Positions 58,351-64,000 of a DNA stretch of 64,000 nt are shown here, piece after piece (position 1 is the first letter of the stretch; the number at the start of each line of letters is the position of its first letter). Location: positions 305,094-369,093 of the forward strand of contig VWZW01007177.1 of assembly GCA_013397115.1 (NCBI GenBank), in the 5' to 3' direction. This stretch comes from Edolisoma coerulescens (Eukaryota > Chordata > Aves > Passeriformes > Campephagidae). The position numbers and the translations under genes were made by a program. Below the pieces are notes generated by a model. The model searched no databases. It saw only the letters and a program-made list of their open reading frames with translations, and had not been told where the DNA came from.

Positions 58351-58460
58351 CCACAGAGTCTGAGGTTGGAAGGGGCTTGGGGAGATCACCCAGCCCAACC
58401 CCTCTGCTCAAAGCAGGCCACACAGAGCAGGCCGCTCAGGACCTAGTTTGACTAGTTCCA
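58351..58460 (-). mobile_element. CR1 LINE 3' fragment, diverged
   Basis: CACAGAGTCTGAGGTTGGAA, GGGGAGATCACCCAGCCCAA and CTCAAAGCAGGCCACACAG. It is a different CR1 subfamily from most others here. Confidence 0.78.
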
Positions 58461-61400
58461 AGCATGGACATGCATATTACAATATGACATCTATAATAAT
58501 ATTTTTGTCTCTTTTAAAACAAATATAACAAAAGAACAATGTAAATTATCAATAAATAACGTTCTCAAAAAATAAGCCTTTTATTGAGAAAAGAACACAG
58601 AAAAAACCATTTCTGACCAATGAGCTGAACACAGGCAGCAGCTGGAGAGAAGAAAAACAGGTCGCTGTGGTGCCTCTGCTGTAGACTGGATGATCAAGTG
58701 CCACATGGGCTCACAAAAGCACAGCCACAGTTTGGAAGAGCCTTTAAGAGCCTGGACAGCACTGAGAGGCTAAAAGCAAAAGCATCCCTTGTCCCGTGCC
58801 TCTTCCTCATATCTATACTTCCAACAAAGCAATCCCACACAGTGACTACAAATCCAGCATGAGGAAAGCCTTGAAGGGGTCTAGCCACTGTGAGTCTCTA
58901 CTTTTTGGAGACTCAGAGCAGCCTATGGTGTTGACCAAAGGTCCACACTACACTGCACTGGTTTCTCAGCTGACTAGAGAACAAAATCTTTACCCTTCTC
59001 TGCAGCCTCAGGCTCTGCACCCTGCTCCTCCAGAGACCGACACACCCAAGTTATCCCAGAGCAGCTCCTGAGGTCAAACTTGACGTCTCTTCCAACCCTG
59101 GGGGGACACACAAACATATTCTGCACTTTGCAGATGGAGGAACCAAGAGCAAGGAGCACTCTTTCCCTTGCACGACCATCTCTTTAGCTTACATCAATGG
59201 TTCCTCACACTGTGATCCACAGCCTCTAAGATCCAAAGTGAGAGCAAGAAAAAGAACATGGGAAAGGTTAAAGGTGACCATAGGAACAATGCACAGATAA
59301 AGTTGGAGAGACTGAAAACCACTGAACCAGCTCCAGTATTTTGGATCCCAGTCACGGGATAGCATAAAGCAGCCTTTATTTCAGCCTGAGAAGCTCCAAA
59401 GAAAGTAACACCAGATCAAAGGCCTGTAATATAGAGTACAGAGAAAAACTGGAGTAAAAGGAATCAGGTTTGGGTTTTTTTTGGGAATAGTTTTCCCAAC
59501 AAAACTTCAGTTAATTCATTGTATCTATAGCAGCTATTTCATCTCTCCTGTTATCTATAATTGCACTTTCATCCAATCCATAACCACTACAATCTGGAAA
59601 CCAAGGACATTTTGCAAGAACCCAGGTTACCATTTGGGACATCAGTTACACATCACAAACAGTAAAATCCTTGTGAATGACTGCTAAATCTTCATTCTAA
59701 AGGAAAAACAACATGGTTCATCTCAAAATTGCATTACAACTCTGCCAGAAATTATTTTAAAGAAATTTTTAAAGAAATTGGAAGCTCAAGCTGAACAGAA
59801 ACAGTTAACAATTTCAGAATCAGACCATTAACCAAAAATATGCATTCAAATTAATATTGTGAAAATAGTACACATTTTCTCTTGCTTAGGTGATGGCTTT
59901 CAATTCTGAAGTAAACTTGGACAGAGTGTGGTCTATCATTACATAAAATATAACTGGCAACTAGCATTTTCCGATATATATGTATAGCTAACATGGATAA
60001 TTACAAACTATGCTACTTGTACAGGATGCCTGAATATTTGTGTTTAAAATTGTATTGCATAAAACAGCACATACTGCATGGAAGTCACTGTTTCAATAAT
60101 TACTGGTTTCCATATAATTTATGCATCATTATTCCATATTGTTCTTTTATTAATGGAGAAATCTCAATGCATACAATGTATGCTTGTCGGCAAAGCTGCA
60201 TTATTGAGAAAGAATGACTGGAGGGATTTAAAAATAAATGCTATTACAGAAATTTAGATGCAAATTTAGAAAAATGCAAGGAATTTTCACTGTGGAAGAA
60301 AAACAGTAAAAGAAAAGACCATTACAAATTATTTCAGATAATAAATTACTCTTGTAAAGAATTTACAATTTTGAGCTCTTAAAATAATTGGCAGTGAAAG
60401 TGTAAATTAGTAATATCATCGCAATCCCATCAGTTGCTTAGAATGGGTTGTGGATAAATCATTTTTGTTTGGTTTGAGTTTTTCAGATCTATTATGGCAT
60501 ATTCAGAGAGCTTTAACTGCTGCCGACATCACGTCACAAGGAGAGGAGCAAGACACGTTTCAGAGCAATATCCTTACATGTAAAGTGAGGACCCGAGTTA
60601 GCAGCAGTCAATAAAAAACAAAACGGTAACATTAACACATCTCCAAATTGCCTAGGACACTTTCTGCTTCTCGACAGCACACTGGCGTCAGCAAACACCA
60701 CTGAGCCCTCCGTAGCCCTTCCGAAAAAGAAAAGAAACAAAAACCCCCAAGCACATGCATACACAAATTGCAATAAGGTCTGATTATGCCCCGGCCACCC
60801 TGCTGCACTCTGGGAATGATTGCCACACACCAACTCATTGACTGTCATCGATCATGGCACCGGCTGGCCGCACAGTCCTTAGCCACACTCACCTGTGGCA
60901 CTGAGGTCAGCTTCTGCGTATGATGGGCAAAACCCTCAAAACACTGTGATGATTGTCACCGCACAAAGTTGCTGCTCAAAAGGCACCTTAAGCCATGTTA
61001 TCCTAGCTCATAGATAAATTGAGGCTAATTCAGAGATGCTTAGATCTCAGGTATCATCCCCTCATATCCAAATCTGGCATTCATAAATGTATGCAGAGTC
61101 TGCACCAGCCACGTTTCCCACCTGCCCTGCTCGGGAGCGACAGCTCTTCTCAGAGAATCCAAACAGCAGGGCTGCAGCTCTGGCAATTTCTAAGTTAGAC
61201 CAAGTGCACAGCCTGTTGTGCACATCCTGTTGTGCACAGCCCAGCACACACAGCCCTGTTGTTCCCCCACCCTCACTCCAATGGGGCCACCACACCGCTG
61301 TGCCGTGGGGCCACCTCTCCCCTGTGTTCCTGCCTCACCCCTCAGCTTTCCTGCAGACACTCCATAGAGACCCACTCAGAGGCACCAGCCCTGAGCTCCA

Positions 61401-61589
61401 GTTTCCATTGGCTAAATCTGTGTTCTCAGAATGGGAACGCTCTGGTCAGGTTCTGTGATGTACTGTGGCAAAGGAAAAATCAGACCTGTCAAGCAAAATA
61501 ATTGCTTCAAGGTGGTTTTTGATTGAAAAGCTCGTTTGCACTAATAGTCAGGAAGAATTGTGTATTTTGTTCTCTGCAGGATGCACAGT

Positions 61590-61718
61590 TACAGAGTGAC
61601 AGAATGACAGAATAGTTTAGGTTGGAGGGGACCTTGAAGACCATCTTGTTCCAACACCTGCCATGGGCAAGGACACCTTCCACTAGACTAGGCTCAGAGC
61701 CCCATCCAATCTGGCCTT
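61590..61718 (-). mobile_element. CR1 LINE 3' end
   Basis: ACAGAGTGACAGAATGACAG, GGTTGGAGGGGACCTTGAAG and ACACCTTCCACTAGACTAGG give a clear reversed CR1 3' terminus. Confidence 0.88.
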
Positions 61719-64000
61719 GTGAAAAAACAAACAGAATAAAACTAGAAACAAATTGAAAATTCTAGTTATTAAATTCTATTAAAAATACAAAAGCTATATA
61801 AAAGCCATAAGAATATATTACAGAACTTAAATTGTAATAACATTTAACAGCACAAAATTCCTATCTACTTAGCAATCTGTTGGAAATACACATGATAATG
61901 TTAAATTAAAATTACTGGGAGTTTGGCATTTGAAAAAAAAATATTTAAATAAACAAATGGTGAAATTTGTTAAATTTGATTGTTTAATCATCTGAAAGTG
62001 GCAAAGGCTGACAAATCAAGCAGTTTTGGTGTTCAAAGAGGATGCAAACAAGCATTTTAAGAGTCGCCACCATCTGGGCATCAGGGACAGCAGGCAGGAG
62101 TTGCTTCTCTCCCCAGGGACATACACACACTGTGAGCTCATCATCACCATTCTTATGTAGATCATGCCATGACATTCAATGACATTTTGCAGACAGATAA
62201 AAGACTAGAAAGCCCTGCCCTTAGGAACCAAAGCCTTTGAGGACCAGGCAAAGCCTGTACACCACACAGTTCAAGCTGGAACTATCCATGTTGTTGAGAA
62301 GTGGTTTATGGGTCAGAGCCCGGCAAAAAGTCAGCAAGACATTGAATTTTGTAACCATTTCCTCAGAAAAGACAACAAATTACCTGTATTTAATCTTCAA
62401 AATGTCTGTGATTATTAGGAAGTCAGCTCTGACTAGTGCTGCAGGACATGATGAAAGACACAAGTAAAGGTTCTAGAAAGCCCAATTAGAGACTTACTGA
62501 ACACCTCACCTCTTGCAAAGCAACAGCAATGCAACTAAGAACAGAAAGTACAATTACAAAGTCAAAATCTGGTGCTACTACTAGACAGAAGATATTCGCC
62601 AGTCCATTACCAACATAACCCCCCTGGCTGTCAGTAATGTTCTGTCTTTCTCCAGTCTCAGTCCTCCATGACCTAAATATTCACTGATTAGTACTTCTGT
62701 GTATTTAACTCTTTGAGGGCCCAGTCCTGAAGCCCTTCATATTTTTCCATCCAGGCTGCTCAGAAGAAACACGAGAGCACTGGGCAGCTCCTTTGGAAGG
62801 GAAACTCAACACCTGGTAGGACCAGCACAGGAGCTCCACTAGCATTCCACGTTTTGTATCTATTGTCGCTCATTCTGCTTCTCATAGTAGTATTTCCAAA
62901 AAAGGACATTTTAACAAACCAGATCAAACACCTATTAGCAGAAAGAAACGGTAAATCCTGGGCTAAAGGACAGAGTTTAACACAGGTGCAAGATACAGGT
63001 GGTGGGACTAGTGGTGTGGTTTTATACTACGTTTAATGTCCTCCTGCTGAAAGAGTCATCCTGCCCTGCTCCCTCAGCCGCAGACACGACATTATTCTTG
63101 CTTAGAAGGTTTTGACCCAACTCAGAGTTGATGCAACTGATCCCACGCACAGGGCAGTGGTGTGAAAGCTGTACTTGGGGTGAAAGCCAGTAAGACCACA
63201 GGCAGCAGAAAGTGGAATTGAGCTTGGAGGCATCTCCTACAGCGGTACTGCAGGCAGGGCTGCTGTTGTGATAGGTCCTGCACTCTGCAGAACCCTGGGA
63301 ATGACATGGTTTCCTGCAGCTCAATTGGCCAGCAAACAGAAACACTTCATCTCAATTATTATTACCTAATGGCATGCAAAAAGTATATCAAAACCTCTTG
63401 TTCTGCAACAAAATACTTTTTCACTGGGAATCAGAAGTATAGAAAGACGTATTCAAAAACTGATATTGTTTATTCCTCTTAAAAGCAAAGTCACCTTTAC
63501 AAGGAAAATTACTCCAGTTTGATCTTTCCACCTTCTCAGACCATGGCATTTTTACCACTCATTCACTAAATATAACCCAAGTTAAACCAGTTTGCCTCTT
63601 ATAACCAAAGAGGTCAAGACCTTGAGCTTTTTCAGTGAAGTGTTTTTTACAGACCTCTACAATTTTTCTGGCAAGGGTTTTTTATTGCGATATCACATTT
63701 ATAGGGGAAATTAAATTTCAACTGATCCCATGCTTAAGCGAAAAGGCTCCGTTTTGGTTTCCTATTGGAACTTGCATATGCAAAAACTTTCTTTTTGGGG
63801 GGGGGAGGTGGGGTAGCAAGGCAAAAACAATAGCTCTATGAAAAACAGGATTCAATTTTAACATTGAATTGTGAATTTATCCACTATGATGAAGTCTTCA
63901 CTTTTTTGAAGGGGTGGTAAGTGGGATCCTGTAAGTTGGAAAGAATTTTTAAACTTTGGGTGCAGTTCTTCATGGCTGTCTGTACACCCACACTCCCAAT

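Larger units (their letters stand above)
42896..64000. other. 5' intron or upstream region, no supported exon
   Basis: About 21 kb without a supported exon. It should hold or lead to the exon that splices to 42895. Contents: an inverted repeat near 43748-43830, an LTR (49490-49921), CR1 pieces at 51734-52047, 55026-55340, 58351-58460 and 61590-61718, and a G run near 63799-63807. CpG is sparse throughout, so no CpG-island promoter is visible. Open frames here, up to 161 codons, show no recognisable domain. Confidence 0.6.

Noticed and set aside
59040..59110. Possible CR1 3' fragment (CTCTTCCAACCCTGG)
   Set aside because: Too short and lacks the ATTCTATGATTCT terminus.
1..64000. CRISPR arrays, operons, phage or bacterial systems
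   Set aside because: Intron-exon structure, CR1 and LTR content show vertebrate nuclear DNA; no spaced repeat arrays were seen.

Overview
The window is vertebrate nuclear DNA, almost certainly from a bird and perhaps a passerine. Exons are short, separated by kilobase introns with consensus splice sites. At least 18 pieces of the CR1 LINE, the dominant avian retroposon, are scattered through it, and two of the LTRs resemble a common songbird ERVL-type LTR. There are no operons, CRISPR arrays or prokaryotic features.

One protein-coding gene can be supported: FGD3 (FYVE, RhoGEF and PH domain-containing 3), a Cdc42-type guanine nucleotide exchange factor, on the minus strand. I assembled 16 exons between 42895 (5' side) and 5606 (3' side). 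Every splice phase matches its neighbour, giving one uninterrupted frame of 760 residues (2282 bases with the 2-base remainder at the 5' edge). Residue numbers below count from the first full codon of the exon at 42727-42895. Order: proline-rich segment (1-56), acidic Ser/Glu-rich region (57-255), DH catalytic domain (about 260-450), first PH domain (about 470-570), linker (about 580-638), FYVE zinc finger with all eight cysteines (640-687), and the first half of the second PH domain (714-760). Two ends are missing: the initiating exon upstream of 42895, and the exon that finishes the second PH domain, which I could not find in 1-5605.

Region by region: 1-5605 is 3' intron or flank with no recognised exon. 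5606-23042 holds the PH2, FYVE, linker and PH1 exons, including a 31-base microexon. 25737-34295 holds the DH exons. 41067-42895 holds the N-terminal exons. 42896-64000 has no supported exon and is probably 5' intron or upstream sequence; one speculative first exon (56953-56992) is noted. No CpG-island-like promoter was seen.

Three LTR copies are present. The clearest (20561-21489) has TG...CA ends and a matching 5-bp flanking duplication. The other two (30858-31344 and 49490-49921) belong to one family. Most CR1 pieces lie in the same orientation as FGD3. I found no second gene and no structured RNA gene.
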